Below the pieces are notes generated by a model. The model saw only the letters and a program-made list of their open reading frames with translations. It searched no databases and was not told where the DNA came from. The translations under genes were made by a program, and so were the position numbers. A stretch of DNA of 64,000 bases. Source: Syngnathus acus. Taxonomy: Eukaryota > Chordata > Actinopteri > Syngnathiformes > Syngnathidae. The stretch lies in the NCBI RefSeq assembly GCF_901709675.1, contig NC_051088.1, positions 15,242,193 to 15,306,192 on the forward strand, in the 5' to 3' direction. Shown here one piece after another: positions 1 to 14,100 of the stretch (its first letter is position 1; the number at the start of each line of letters is the position of its first letter).

Positions 1-99
1 GTACAGAACTTTTCACTATGCACTTTCTCCGCAACTAACGTTTTGATCTAGACAGAAAGGTGGTTGTCCACAAACTAAAATAGTTATTGTTGTTACCAG

Positions 100-3000
100 G
101 GGCTGAGTTTACTCGTCAAGCCGAACTCGTCTTTTACCCTGGCAACCAGCGGCTGTCAATCACTCAGACAGGACGAGGCCTCGACGAGAACAACCACTTC
201 ACTGTCGACACCGCGCTTAGCGGTAGTGTGCCTTTCCTACCTCCTGCTGCTGAAGTGACTATGGAGCCTTTTAAGGAGACGTACCATTACTACCCATCAG
301 GTAACCACGATGGCCACTGAAGACGCCTAACTCCACTGTGCGTTAATAGCACCCTTTGTGTTTGGTTCCAGTTGCTACATCCAGCTCCGTGAGGGAGTTT
401 ACCGTGGTCTCACCAGACCGAGGATCCGAATCCTTTTCGTTCCAGCTGAAACAAAACATCACCTACCGTGATTGTCGACATGACAACCGGGCTTCGCCTG
501 TAGAGACCCTGCAGATCACCATGGAGAGAGTGTTTGTCATGTACGTCAAGGAGGAGCGGATTCTGAGATACGCCATCACCAACAAGATCAGCCCAGTTGG
601 AGGTTGGTGGTGGACACAAAAATCACTAATTGTCCCATAGAGGTCTCACTGTATTCAAATGTTTGACTTTTTTTTTAACCTCAACCAGGCATGAAATGGT
701 GAGAGGCGTTGTTTGGATCACTGTTGGTTGGTTAGTTAGGGTAGATGGTTTGGGTTAGATTACAGAGTTGCTTCCATTTACATGGGAATTGTGAGACAGC
801 AAATAATGTGAAAACGCCTCAGAGAGGTCATTGTATTCAAGTTAGGCCGGCTTGAGCTCAAGTGGCAATAGAAGATGTCCGTCGATGGCTTCCTGTACTT
901 GAAAAAACACGATTTTTGAAAGGCTTATTGACTGCATGTAAACATAGCGTTTGGCCAACACAAATGTGATTTGTGCTTGTTTGTATTTGTCTTGCCTGTT
1001 GAATCAGCAATTCTGTCACCAAGTCACGTCCCTTAGATCCTTATTCAACTGCAGCAGAAAATCATTCAAATGCTGATCAAATGTTGCACCAATACCCCAT
1101 GTTCTTTTTCCTACAACACAATTTTCTATAAATCAATCTGATTTAAAAACAAAACAAAACGAAGAGACTGAACAGAGAGACCAAAAGATGGAGCGTACCA
1201 AGTCTCTATCATTTTGATGTCACATTGATTATAAAGGTCATGACACATGCACAGGCTTGCAAGTGCATACACACACAGTACACACCCACTCTCACGCGCG
1301 CATGCACACACTCACCCAAACACACTTGTACACCCAGAGCACAGCTGGAAGAGCTTTGGGGGATCAGGGGTTTTGTAAACACGGGCTAAGTGCTGTGTGT
1401 GCGTGTGTGCGTGCATATGCATGTGTGTGTGCATGTGCGTATGCATGTGTGTGTATGTGAGTGTGTACATACACGCACACATGCATGGAAGGGTCTCACA
1501 CTCTGGGAAATAATACCCTATCCAATGACAGATTTTAAGGAAGGGGGTGGGTTGCCGGGCAGAATAGCTTCCTTGTGATGTCATGAGAATCCCCGGACTG
1601 ACTTGAATGGCACTCAATAGACCATAGGCCTCCTCCAAGGCCAAACAATTGTAATCTGTATCAGTACCAAATTCCCTCACTGGAGATTATGAAAGCGCAA
1701 ATGAGAAATTCCTCACATGCATACACAGTGGAATCACTGATAATATCGGTTAATGAGAATAAATTGCAAAACAATGTTCATGATGGAAATACAGTGTTTG
1801 AAGGGATTTATCAAGCAAGTGCAGCTGATGCACATTGAAAGGGGGAAAGTGAAACTTTGGCTTGGGCCAGCAGTGTGCAGTTTAAGATTTACCCACCTGG
1901 TTCCCTTAGTCAGACAGGACCAGCTGCAGCACATCCATTTGCTTTTTTTTTTTTTTTCATGGATTTGGAAAATCAGAGCTGTTTGTCAGTCTGTTAACGG
2001 GTCACTACAAAACTATGAGAGGGTAGTGCAATTCAAATACAAACTTTAGTCTGGACTCTCGGTAATGTTTCTCACTTTTGCTTTATCAGGTGCATGAATC
2101 CAATGACAAAAAAACAGTTGCTGACTTTGTTAAAGTTCAGAATCTTGTTCTCCTCAAGTAAAGTTGTTGTTCCAAGGCGGTGCACCACAGCCATGTTATT
2201 GTTGCTTTGGTAATTCTCAACCATGACCCCTGCTGTGACTGAGTTTTGAGCAGAACAGGGAAGCTCATCTTAAAAAGTCATACTAGTTGGTGGCGCTCCG
2301 CAATTCTGTACGCATTCTCTGAGTGACTTTAAAGTCGGTGTAAAATGAAAATAAATGTCTTGTGAATTTGACACACCGCAGAGAAGAAAGTTGCTAACAA
2401 TCATGGCAAATGTGACTGATTAAAACAATCCCAAGTGTATCAAATGAGGCTTCTAAATCATGAAAAATCAAGCCCTTGTCTCCGCTCTCCAACGTTGTGG
2501 GTGTGTCCGCTGAATGTTTGAAAAAAAAACAAAAAACAGCATGTTTCTTATGCCTACACATAACTACAGGTTTCAGCTGTGAAAATACGTACATCATCAT
2601 AAAATCTCCAGTGGCTAGAATATATCGTGGTGGAAGAGGGGGGCCTCACGCTGCAACTTCCTTTGGCGCCATTTTCGCCACACCCTAAATAAATCAAGAG
2701 AACACAAATGGTGAAAAACAGTCTCCATCTTTGTCAGCAATCATCTTCAGACGTGTATAATGTAATTTGAAACAAATCTCTAAATTCTCTTTACAGCATC
2801 TTTAATGATCCAGCCCTCTTTTTCCATCTGCTCATATTCACGTAACACTCTCATGTCCACATTTGGGACGTGTCCTGATTAGAAGCACGTATCAAGCTCT
2901 GGCCTCAGGAGATGGAAGCAATCTGGAGTCAACGTCATTGTCTGTGTGCAGGGGATTTTCTCTCTGTGTAGTTTGTACCATCCATTTCTGACTCACTCCA

Positions 3001-5130
3001 CTGTGACTTGGGTTTACTATACTACAATATTTTAAGACTGGTCATGAGGGAGGCCTGAGATGTTGTTTTAGGTGGTAAGACATGAGAAACACTAGGGTAG
3101 TGTATGAGAAAAAATATTGTACCTCTTTTTGAGCTTGTTTGTGAAATTTAAGATATTATTTTTTTCTTTGCGGTTCCAAAATATTAAGAATATGAAAAAC
3201 ACTGGCAATGCATCAGGAGCTCTATGTAAGCATCCAATCAGATTTTACTTTGATTTGATCCTCCATATACTAGCAGCACATGACACCAATTAATCAGCCT
3301 AAAATCGGATCCAGAAACTCAGAAAATAATTTATTCAGCATTCAAATTGTTAAACAGTGAGCCTACACTTGTGACTTGTAATGTTGTGTGCCAATCGGCA
3401 GTTGAGAGGTAGAAAACATTTCATGTTGTAACACATGGTCAATGTGAGGTCACGCTGGAGGAAACCTTTCACACACATCTGCTCACTCATCATACTGTGT
3501 GTGGGTGGGGGGTGGGGGTGTGTCTTGGTGTGTCTAACTTCAACCATGTGTTGAATATTGAGAACATGGAGGAAGTCACTTCCGAAAAGAAAGACATCCT
3601 GTGGGAATTGCTCTGATGTGTGTACTTAGCCTTGCTGCCGTAATCATACTAAGTACTTAACACTAAATAGTCCAAAGGTCAACTCACTGTAAATTTGGCA
3701 TTTCTTTTCAGTTTTTTTTCATATATGGTACTCTTGTTGTATGCTGCGGTTTTTGATGTTTCAACTATTTTTAGTAACACATTAATGGCATTTCCATTTC
3801 ATTGGGGATAGATGTTTGGTATTAATTTGAATGTATCATCTCATTCAAATTTCATCAGATTAACCAAAGGGTCTGTTTTTGGTTTGTTATAAGCGGTATC
3901 ATCAATGCAAATTTACTCTCATTTTTTTTCAGCAACTCAACTAATAAGGGGCCACAATTTTCTTGTTTTGCTTCAGCTGAGTTGACAGGACCAGGGTTGG
4001 TTAACCCCTGCTATGATGGAAGCCACGACTGTGACACGACTGCCCAGTGCATCCCACTGGAGGACAAGGCTTTCCAGTGCCGGTGTGGAACTGGTTACAG
4101 AGGAGATGGACACAACTGTTACGGTACCTACCTTAGTGTCCTGTGGGACTCCCGTGTATTTTTCTTCAATGGTGTCACATTAACATCGGTGGCCCAAGTA
4201 GTCAAACTGTGTTCCAGGATGGGGAATATCTTACCTCCCTGAATTGGTTGGATTAACAAAAAAGATTCCAAATCGGCCCTTGTCTTTTTTTCTACACCAC
4301 ATCAGGGTTTCATCATCATAACCTTACTTCTCACCTCCAGCACTTCAAACATGCACACAGACTTTGACAGTTGAAGGTGCTGCGGCAGTTTTCAACATCT
4401 GTCCAGCAAGTGTGTATGGAAGGAATCATCACTCCCTCTTCTCTTTCTTGTCGGTCCCCCCTCCTTGTTTAATGATCTAATTAAGAAGGACCTCCATTGC
4501 TTTAAGCTTGTCCGTGGCCTGTCATTAGCCCAGCATTATCTTTGTGTCCCCTGCTGACAGCACTAGGAAAGCCCCAGGCTCTGCCACGGTTCCCATGGAT
4601 GGGCCCCAGTGTCTCTCCATGACCGCATAATCACAATGTCTTGTACAGTGCTAAGAATGCAGCCTTGGCTCCAGGTGTTTGCGCTCAAATATGGATGGAG
4701 AACTTGTTTCGGTTGACGTGTTTTCTCTCGCTCTCTCTGGTTAGATGTTGATGAGTGTGCAGAGGGCTTGTCTTCGTGTGGGGCTCATTCGCAATGCATC
4801 AACTTACCCGGTAGCCATCGCTGCCACTGCCAGAGCGGCTATGAATTTGGTTTTGACGGACGTACATGTGTGGGTGAGTTGTTAGACACAACATGTTATG
4901 TTAATAAATAGAAGACGGATTCTTCGTGACTGCGGGGATTACCTATTAGCATCTTGTCATTTGCACATCTAGCAGTGTTCCTCTACTTTTTGACTGTATG
5001 TCCACAGACATGGATGAATGCAGGTCCTCCCCATGCCACATCAATGCAAGATGCAGCAACAGCCTAGGCTCCTTCCACTGTCAGTGTGAGAATGGGTTTT
5101 ACGGAGATGGTCTCTTCTGCTCGCAACAAG
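100..5130 (+). other. nid2: nid2 exons for G2F barrel end and three EGF modules
   Basis: Exons are 100-300, 372-602, 3977-4123, 4745-4873 and 5008-5130. The first two encode the second half of the nidogen G2F beta-barrel (perlecan and collagen IV binding in family members), with recognisable stretches such as [16 protein letters not shown] and [10 protein letters not shown]. The next three each encode one EGF module and are all phase 1 to phase 1. The second and third begin with DVDEC and DMDEC, the calcium-binding EGF signature; the first lacks it. The first EGF contains an RGD tripeptide at 4099-4107, in the context GYRGDGHNC. The acceptor at 98-99 shows that at least one exon lies before the window. 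Confidence 0.9.
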
Positions 5131-8100
5131 GTCAGTTGACTTGCCATGATTACGTTTTTCTGTGCATTTGCATTTTCTGTGCATCTGTGTTAATATGTAG
5201 ACAAATCCAAATTCCAATTTAGTTGGGATTTTGTGCAAAACGTGAACCACTTCTGGTGCAGATCGGGTAGCAACAGTAACATAAGTGACTTGTATACGCA
5301 TTGAATATGATCAGTAACTGAAAAATGTGTAGTGAAAACATGCATATCGGCTGAGGTAATGAAATACCAGCAAATTGTAGCCAGATACATTTTCGAAGGT
5401 TCCATTAACTGGAGATGTTTAGGGAAAATCTGACATTTTGACACCTTTGCTCTTCACATCATCGACTTTAATGAATGTGATTGCAGAGTGCAATCGTGCT
5501 CATAAAGTTGAACACATGTTTGAATTGTTTACAAAACATCAAAATCACGGTGGTGTCAAACTACCGACTGTGGAAACCCAGTCTGTGGACTGACTAATCC
5601 TGTTTCAATCAATTCTCTTCCCGTCAAATTCCCCAAAAAGAATTCCGAAATCCTGAAGAAGGTTTTCTGAGAACAGTGAAGAGCCTCCAACAGTGTGGAA
5701 TTACAAGACATCGTTTTGTTCATACAGTGTACATTAATTGCAAAAGTGTTAATAATTATTATAATTCATCCATAGGACCGACAGGTGGTACTAAAAGTCA
5801 ATGTGAGCAGCACAGAGACAGTCTACAGAGCGGGCCAGAACAAGCTGGTCAGCCGCCGGTTGGGATTTTTATCCCTCAATGCGACTCTGATGGACGATAC
5901 AGACCACTGCAGGTGGGTAATGAAAGCCAGAGCAAAATGATGACCACTGACTGGAGCTCAAGAGGCTGATTACTCATTTGCAGTGCCATGGCTCCACTGG
6001 ACATTGTTGGTGTGTGGATAATAGGGGACAAGAAAGAGCAGGAACCAGGACTCCCCCTGGTATGGCACCAACAGACTGTGACCGACACGGTGAGGACCAC
6101 ATGTACAACATGCCTTGAGCATTGTCTTGCTGTGCTGTACGTACAAATAAATAGTTTGAATACTTTGCCTCTAAACCAACCAGAGCAACCACAGAAACCT
6201 AAAACCCAATGCGAGCACCACAGAGACAGTATTCAGACCACCAGTCCAGATGGTTATCCTCTAGTGGGAGCTTTCGTACCTCAGTGTGATGCTAACGGAC
6301 AATACACTCCTCAACAGGTAAGCACTTTTTAAATCGTAGACGCAATGTGTTTACCATATGAGACATTCATAAGTCTTGTTATTTTAGTGTCACGGATCTA
6401 CTGGACATTGCTGGTGTGTGGACAGCCAAGGACAGGAAAGACACGGAACCAGGACTCCACCTGGCACAACTCCCATCGACTGTGAGAAACCAGGTACAAA
6501 GCAGGCTTTTATCAGCAAGACATTTCATTTGCTGTCACGGTCATTGATAGGCTGGAAGTTGACAATTTCCATTTTCTAAAGTGTATCTTAATGTCCTCAG
6601 ATGGCCATCCTAAAACTCACTGTGAGCACCACAGAGACAGAATGCAAACTGCCAGTCCAGAGGGTTATCCACCTGTGGGAGCTTTTGTCCCTCAGTGTGA
6701 TGCTAACGGACAATACACACCACTGCAGGTCGGAAGAAGATACTTCGACCACTAACTACAGAGATGCTTTTTGATAACATTAATCTCCATGAATTTAATC
6801 TCCACCCATCTGACACAGTGTCATGGTTCTACTGGGCATTGTTGGTGTGTGGACAGCCAGGGACAAGAAAGACCCGGAACCAGAACCAGTCCTGGTGCAC
6901 CACCCACAGACTGCGACAAACCAGGTGAGAGAAGGAAGAGTGCCCACAGAAGGATGGACTTCTTTCAGAAGGCTGTCATGCTGCATGTATTGTTTTATTG
7001 GCATGATGCTACAAAAGGCTTTCCTTGCTTCCAGGAATTTTAACAGTACTTTCAAAAATAATCCTAAACTCACTTGTTTTCACACAAAATCTCCGTCAAC
7101 CAGAAGAACCAGATCATTCAAAAACCCACTGTGAGCGTCACAGAGACAGTGTGCAGACCACCAGTCCTGAGGGTTATCCTCTCCTGGGAGCCTTTGTGCC
7201 TGAGTGTGATGCAAATGGGGAGTATATTCTACAACAGGTAATTATGTCCTGAGGCATTATGTCTTTTGTATATTTTGGTTGCACTAAGACCGAATGCACA
7301 TTTTAGTGTCACGGCTCCACTGGGCATTGTTGGTGTGTGGACAGTCAAGGACAAGAAAGACCTGGTACTAGAACTCCTCCTGGTGCAACACCCATCGGCT
7401 GTGACAAACCAGGTGCCAAAGCAAAAAAATTTTCAGTGCGGCAGGAACAACTTTATATTCCCTAACATTGCCAAAAAATATATCTAACTTTACGTTGCAA
7501 TTTCCAGAGCAACCTAAAAGCCAATGTGAGCAGCACAGAGACAGTGTACAGACCATCAGTCCAGAGGGGTACCCAGTAGTGGGAGCCTTTGTTCCTCATT
7601 GTGATTCCAATGGTCATTACACACCTCTACAGGTAAATTCTTTAATATTGGAGATATTGTGTTCAGTGTATGATATGCGCAGTCGCTATTGTTTTTATAC
7701 TTTAAAGCTGTCGTAAATGACAACAAGAGGAAACATTGAACACACATCAGGCTTGTCAAAAACCTAAATATTTTATGACTATATTGTGCATTTTTAACAA
7801 AATGACTCAGTAGCGCTTTGAGCATTATTGTGCGATTTGAAAAAAAAATTGTTTAATTGCACACTGTTCCAATTTTTTATGAAACAGCATTGCAAGCTCA
7901 TTGAAAACATAGTGATTTTATTTTGAAAATAAGGACATTTCTAAGTGACCCCAAACTTTTGAATGGAATTGAATTTTTTTTAATTCCAGTTCCAATCTGC
8001 CAGTCTGGTATCCCAAGGTTGATAGGGCCCTCAGAGCTCTAGTTAAATGTTAATGTTCATTTCAGTGTCACGGCTCGACTGGACATTGTTGGTGTGTGGA

Positions 8101-11100
8101 CAGCCAAGGACAGGAAAGACAAGGAACCAGAACTCCACCTGGTACAGCACCCACTGACTGTGACAAACCAGGTGCATAAGCCAAATCATTCCCAATATGT
8201 TAAGTAAAGTATACTGCACGGTACTATGGCAGAGTACTGCTGTCTTGTATTTTAAAATCATATGGTTGGCTAGAACTTGTATTGTTAAATCAATGTAACA
8301 GAAGAACCGGAACGTCTTAAAAGTCATTGTGAGCAGCACAGAGACAGTGTACAGACCACCAGTCCAGAGGGTTATCCACTAGTGGGAGCATTTGTACCCC
8401 AGTGTGACGCTAATGGAGAGTACACTGCTCAACAGGTACATTTTAGATGGTTTGCATTTTTCTATATAATTTGTATATCACTGATAGAATTGACAGTGTA
8501 TTGTGTATTCTAGTGTCATGGTTCTAGTGGACATTGTTGGTGTGTTGACAAAAAAGGACAGGAAAGACCTGGTACTAGAACTCCTCCTCGTGCAACACCC
8601 TTTGATTGTGACAAACCAGGTGCAAAAGTTAACTTTTCTGGTATTTACAGTCTGATGACTTGTCTTTCTTTTCAGTTCAAATATGACCTCACAATGTTCT
8701 TTCCAGAACGGCCTAAAAGCCACTGTGAGCAGCACAGAGACAGTATCCAGACCACCAGTCCAGAAGGTTACCCGCGAGTTGGAGCCTTTGTACCTCAGTG
8801 TGATGCAAATGGACAGTACACTCCTCAGCAGGTACAATTCCAGATGGTTTGAGACATTGTATCTTTTGTATATCATCAATCAGACTAAAACAAACAGGGT
8901 ATTCTAGTGTCACAGTTCTAGTGGACATTGTTGGTGTGTGGACAGCCGAGGACAAGAAAGGTCTGGTACAAGAACGCCTCCTGATTCAACACCCTTTGAC
9001 TGTGACAAACCAGGTGCCAAAGCTAACTTATCTTCGTCTACACATTCTTAAGTCTATCTTATAGTTTCAATTAGAGTATAACTTTACAATATGATTTCAA
9101 GAACGTCCTAAAAGCCACTGTGAGCAGCACAGAGACAATATTCAGACCACCAGTCCAGAGGGTTATCCACCCGTGGGAACCTTTGTACCTCAGTGTGATG
9201 CTAACGGACAGTACACTGCTCAGCAGGTACAGTAAACAGATGTATTACATGTATGTCCATGGAATATGCGACTAAAACCCAATCTGTGTTTTAGTGTCAC
9301 AGTTCTAGTGGACACTGTTGGTGTGTGGACAGCCAAGGACAAGAAAGACCTGGTACCAGAACTCCTCCTGGTACAACTCCCTTTGACTGTGACAAACCAG
9401 GTGCTGAAGTTTAACTTTGCCTTGTATTTATAGTCTATTGACTTGACTTTTTTTTCAGTTCAAATATGACTTCACAATGTACTTTCTAGAACGTCCTAAA
9501 AGCCACTGTGAGCAGCACAGAGACAGTATTCAGACCACCAGTCCAGAGGGTTACCCGCGAGTTGGAGCCTTTGTACCTCAGTGTGATGCTAACGGACAGT
9601 ACACTCCTCAACAGGTACGATTCAAGATGAGGCATTGAGGCATTTGAGGCATTGTCTCTTGTATATCATCAATTTGACAAAAACAAACTGGGTATTCTAG
9701 TGTCACAGTTCTAGTGGACATTGTTGGTGTGTGGACAGCCGAGGACAAGAAAGGTCTGGTACAAGAACGCCTCCTGGCACAACACCCTTTGACTGTGACA
9801 AACCAGGTGCCAAAGCTACACTATCATCATCTTTACATTCTTAAAACTCTTTTAAAGTTTCAATTAGAGTATAACATTATAATGTAATTTCAAGAACGTC
9901 CTAAAAGCCACTGTGAGCACCACAGAGACAGTATTCAGACCACCAGTCCAGAGGGTTATCCACTAGTGGGAGCCTATGTACCTCAGTGTGATGCTAACGG
10001 ACAGTACATTCCTCAGCAGGTACAGTAAACGGTTAGATGCATTATGTCCTATGAATATCATCCATGCAACTAAAACAAACTGGGTATTTTAGTGTCACAG
10101 TTCTAGTGGACACTGTTGGTGTGTGGACAGCCAAGGACAAGAAAGGTCTGGTACTAGAACTCCTCCTGGTACAACACCTTTTGACTGTGACAAACCAGGT
10201 GCCAAAGTTAACCTACATTCTTAAGCCTCTCTTATAGTTTCAATTAGAGTATAACTTTATAATGTAACTTTCAGAACGTCCTAAAAGCCACTGTGAGCAG
10301 CACAGAGACAGTATTCAGACCACCAGTCCAGAGGGTGAGCCACTTGTTGGAGCTTTTGTACCTCAGTGTGATGCTAATGGACAGTACACTTCTCAGCAGG
10401 TACTTTCTCGACTGTTTAATGCATTATGTATTTTTATATCATCTATGTGACTAAAAAAAAGTTGTATTGTAGTGTCACGGGTCTAGTGGACATTGTTGGT
10501 GTGTGAACAGCCAAGGGCAAGAAAGACCAGGTACTAGAAGTCCTCCTGGTACAACACCCTTTGACTGTGACAAACCAGGTACTAAAGCTAAACCTTTTTG
10601 TTTTTACACTCTGATGACTCTCTTATAGTTTCAATTGGAGTACAACTTTACAATGTAATTTTCAGAACGTCCTAAAAGCCACTGTGAACAGCACAGGGAC
10701 AGTATACAGACCACCAGTCCAGAGGGTTATCCACTTGTTGGAGCTTTTGTACCTCAGTGTGATCCTAACGGACAGTACACACCTCAACAGGTAAGCAGTA
10801 TTAGGAATGTGTATGTGACAGCCCCACCCACCATGCAAAGTTGATGTTTAAGTCCCACTTCCTTAACTAGGAAGATAGAGGACATTGAGTGATCATTAGC
10901 CATATTTACATCTGCTATGCAAACTCCAAGTTAAGTTCTTTCAATTTTAGAAGATGCCTTTCTTTGTAAGCGACCACCAAATTTCAGAGGCATTGGATCT
11001 ACCAATAGACTGAAAGCAGACATAAATGACACGTAATATTTGTTGGCAGAGTAGCCACACAGCAGCAGGTACTTGTGAGAAACCCAATTGCACCGAACTC

Positions 11101-14100
11101 AGTGGAATAAAAAAAAAAAAAGACGAGGAGGACGATCAACTCTGTTTGCACACCATTCACTGCAACTACTGCGACAACAGCTAGTAGGAACACTGTGCAG
11201 CATGCAGGAAGGCTTTTTATTAAACACGCCCACTTAATCAACACAGGTGTCTTCACTGAGACCACAGGTGTCAAACTCAAGGCCCGGGGGCCAGATACGG
11301 CCCACCACATCATTTTATGTGGCCCGCGAAGACAAATTGACAAATTGTGCATCAAATTTGTGCCATTACTAGAATTGCAAATTGTCTTCACTTTTAATAA
11401 TATCTTTTTTAAAAAATATTTGACCTGTTTTTACTCGTCTGATTTGAAAACGAGTTATTTGTCAGTTTGTTTTGTAGCTTTTACTGTATATAATATGAGG
11501 TGCTCATACATTTATTTGGGTTGACAGTCATAATGGCCCTCCGAAAGAAGCTATGACTACAATGCGGCCCGCCAAAAAAATGAGTTTGACACCCTTGACT
11601 TGACAGTCAACATTTTCTGTCATTATAACAAGAAAATAATAAATTCAATAAATCAACATTTGGACAAACCATATAATTGAGAGCATATCTCAACAATATT
11701 GAATTACAAATAGTTTCTTGCAAAAACTCTATCAAGCCTGTGACCTATTGACTTCACTCAACTTTGGCACCCTTCTCGATTTTTCCAAGTTAGACTACAT
11801 CCTTTAGTTGTTGTTGTTTTCTTTGGTCTTTATTTGGTAAAATCTCTCTTTATTCTGGAGATTGACTTGGCCAGCAAAAGCTCCCCCACTTCTCCTTTTG
11901 GCCCAGATGAACTCCTTTGTTGTTTTGGGAGTGTGTTCTGGGTCATTATCTTACAACAGGATGAAGCGGCTTCTTATCAGTTGGGTTGCATATTTCTTTA
12001 AATTGGGAGACAAATAGTTTCAGTAGACTTCTGAGCTAATTTATCTGCTCGTCTGTTCCTTTGTAAATGAAGATTAATGAGCCCAAGCAGGACCAAGTTC
12101 CAGTGAGATTCACAGATGGCCTCTTTTTTTTTAAGATTACGAGCAGAACCTTTCTTTCTCAAAGCTTTACTCTTTCTATCACTCAGGTAAAGATTTGCTT
12201 CTTCTCAGTATTCTTTACTTCATGAAATGTTGACAGTGATTGTCATCAATTGACAGAGTCCATCGAAAAATAATTAATTAGCCTGTCCGCTCCAACACTT
12301 TTAGATGACAGTGAACATGGATTTGATATTTCATAAGTAAGGATAGAGGAATGGTTGGACTGAAACATGTTGTTTGTTCTAGTGTCATGGTTCTAGTGGA
12401 CATTGTTGGTGTGTGGACAGCCATGGACAAGAACGACCTGGAACCAGAACTCCTCCTGGTGCAACACCCATTGAATGTGACAACCAAGGTCATAATTTAA
12501 ATGTTTGCGGATGTTTATTGCAAAGAATTAAGCAAGAATTAAATAAGGTTGCCAACCAATAAATTCTACTTGCCAGAACGTCCTAAAAGCCACTGTGAGC
12601 ACCACAGAGATCGTGTACAGACGACCAGTCCAGAAGGTTATCCCATTTTGGGAGCCTTCGTGCCTGAGTGTGATACGAATGGACGATACACACCTCAACA
12701 GGTAAGTACTTTTTAAATTACAGTCATAATATAATGTTTTAAAATTGTATTGCTGTTCCAGTGTCATGGCTCCACTGGGCATTGTTGGTGTGTGGACAGC
12801 CAAGGACAGGAAAGACCTGGAACCAGAACTCTACCTGGAACAACACCCGTTGATTGCGATAGACCGAGTAAGAATTTAGAAATAGACTCTCAGCAAAAAG
12901 CGATTTCAGTTGTCACTTGCTTGTTCTTTCCATTCTCTCGTCCGATTTTTCAGTTGAACGTCCTAAAACTCACTGTGAGCACCACAGAGCAAGTGTACAG
13001 ACCACCAGTCCAGAAGGCTATCCTCTCGTGGGAGCTTTTGTCCCTCAGTGTGACGCTAACGGACAATACACTCCTCAACAGGTAAAGGCAAAAAGGTTTC
13101 AGCTATTTTTTATTACAGACACAAACCCACTGACATGTTTCCACTTTTGCTTCATATCAAATGATTATCATTCTATGGAGTAGTGCCATGGGTCCATTGG
13201 GCAATGTTGGTGTGTGAACAGCAATGGTCAAGAAAGAGCAGGAACAAGAACTCGACCTGGTGTTTCTCCTGTGGACTGTGACCGTCCTGGTAAGATGAGA
13301 CCATTTTTTTAATCTCTGGATTTCATGTCTTTGTGAACATTTGCCCTAATGTCCTCACTCACCCTCTCTATCTGTCTGCGGCACACACACGTGAAGGCTA
13401 AAAGCAGCTCTGGCTGTAAACGTATCTACTTTTTATGGCTCTCCAAACATCTACAGAGTTTGTCTTGTGGGAAGACGGATGGGCTGTTTCCTCAGCAACC
13501 AAACCATAAGCAAACCTGCCTTTTTCAGGGTGACGCCTCGCACCCGAAAACTTGTTGTCACCTGACATTCAATTTTGTTTTTCTCCATGTCACATTACAA
13601 ACGACCATCATCATCCTCCTTGTCTGCGTTTCGAAACATATGCAGTCTTTCATGAGAACCAGCTGTAGCTTTTAATGTTCTCTAATAAAGTGAGTTATTA
13701 GAGGGATTTTACGAGGCAAGAAAAAGTGTGTGTGTGTCAACAAAGGGACACCCCACACGATTAATCACGCTTCACATAAACTGGAGATACTATGATAAAC
13801 TGTACCCTCAAGCCAGAAACATCATGAGAGTAGGTATTTGAATCAAGACAGCTGGAATCTTCTTGTTCGTTGAAGACATTTCCCCTTAAATCCAAAGACT
13901 CAGTTCTAAATTTTAGAACTGGAGTTTAGGGCGTCTCTGGTGGTTGGGTTCCCAAGGAGTGGTCACAAACAGTATGGTTGTTGCCGATCTGGTTTTGCTT
14001 CTGTTATATTCCCATAATTTTTTTGACGAGGGATTTCTGGACATGGTTTTCCTCAAAGGAATTACCTTTCTTTGTTTCCTTTTCGTTCGAGTGCTAGGAC

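Noticed and set aside
1312-1680. 122-codon minus-strand open frame in nid2 intron 2
   Set aside because: Driven by CA/TG-rich repeats (His/Thr/Met runs) inside a plus-strand intron; no homology seen.
5776-10790. Regular 400-bp spaced repeats considered as a satellite or CRISPR-like array
   Set aside because: The conserved parts are phase-consistent exons encoding TY domains with GT-AG borders, and the spacers are related introns.
11265-11597. Eight-bp target duplication for the hAT-like element
   Set aside because: The flanking octamers (tgagacca and acttgaca) do not match, so no duplication is claimed.
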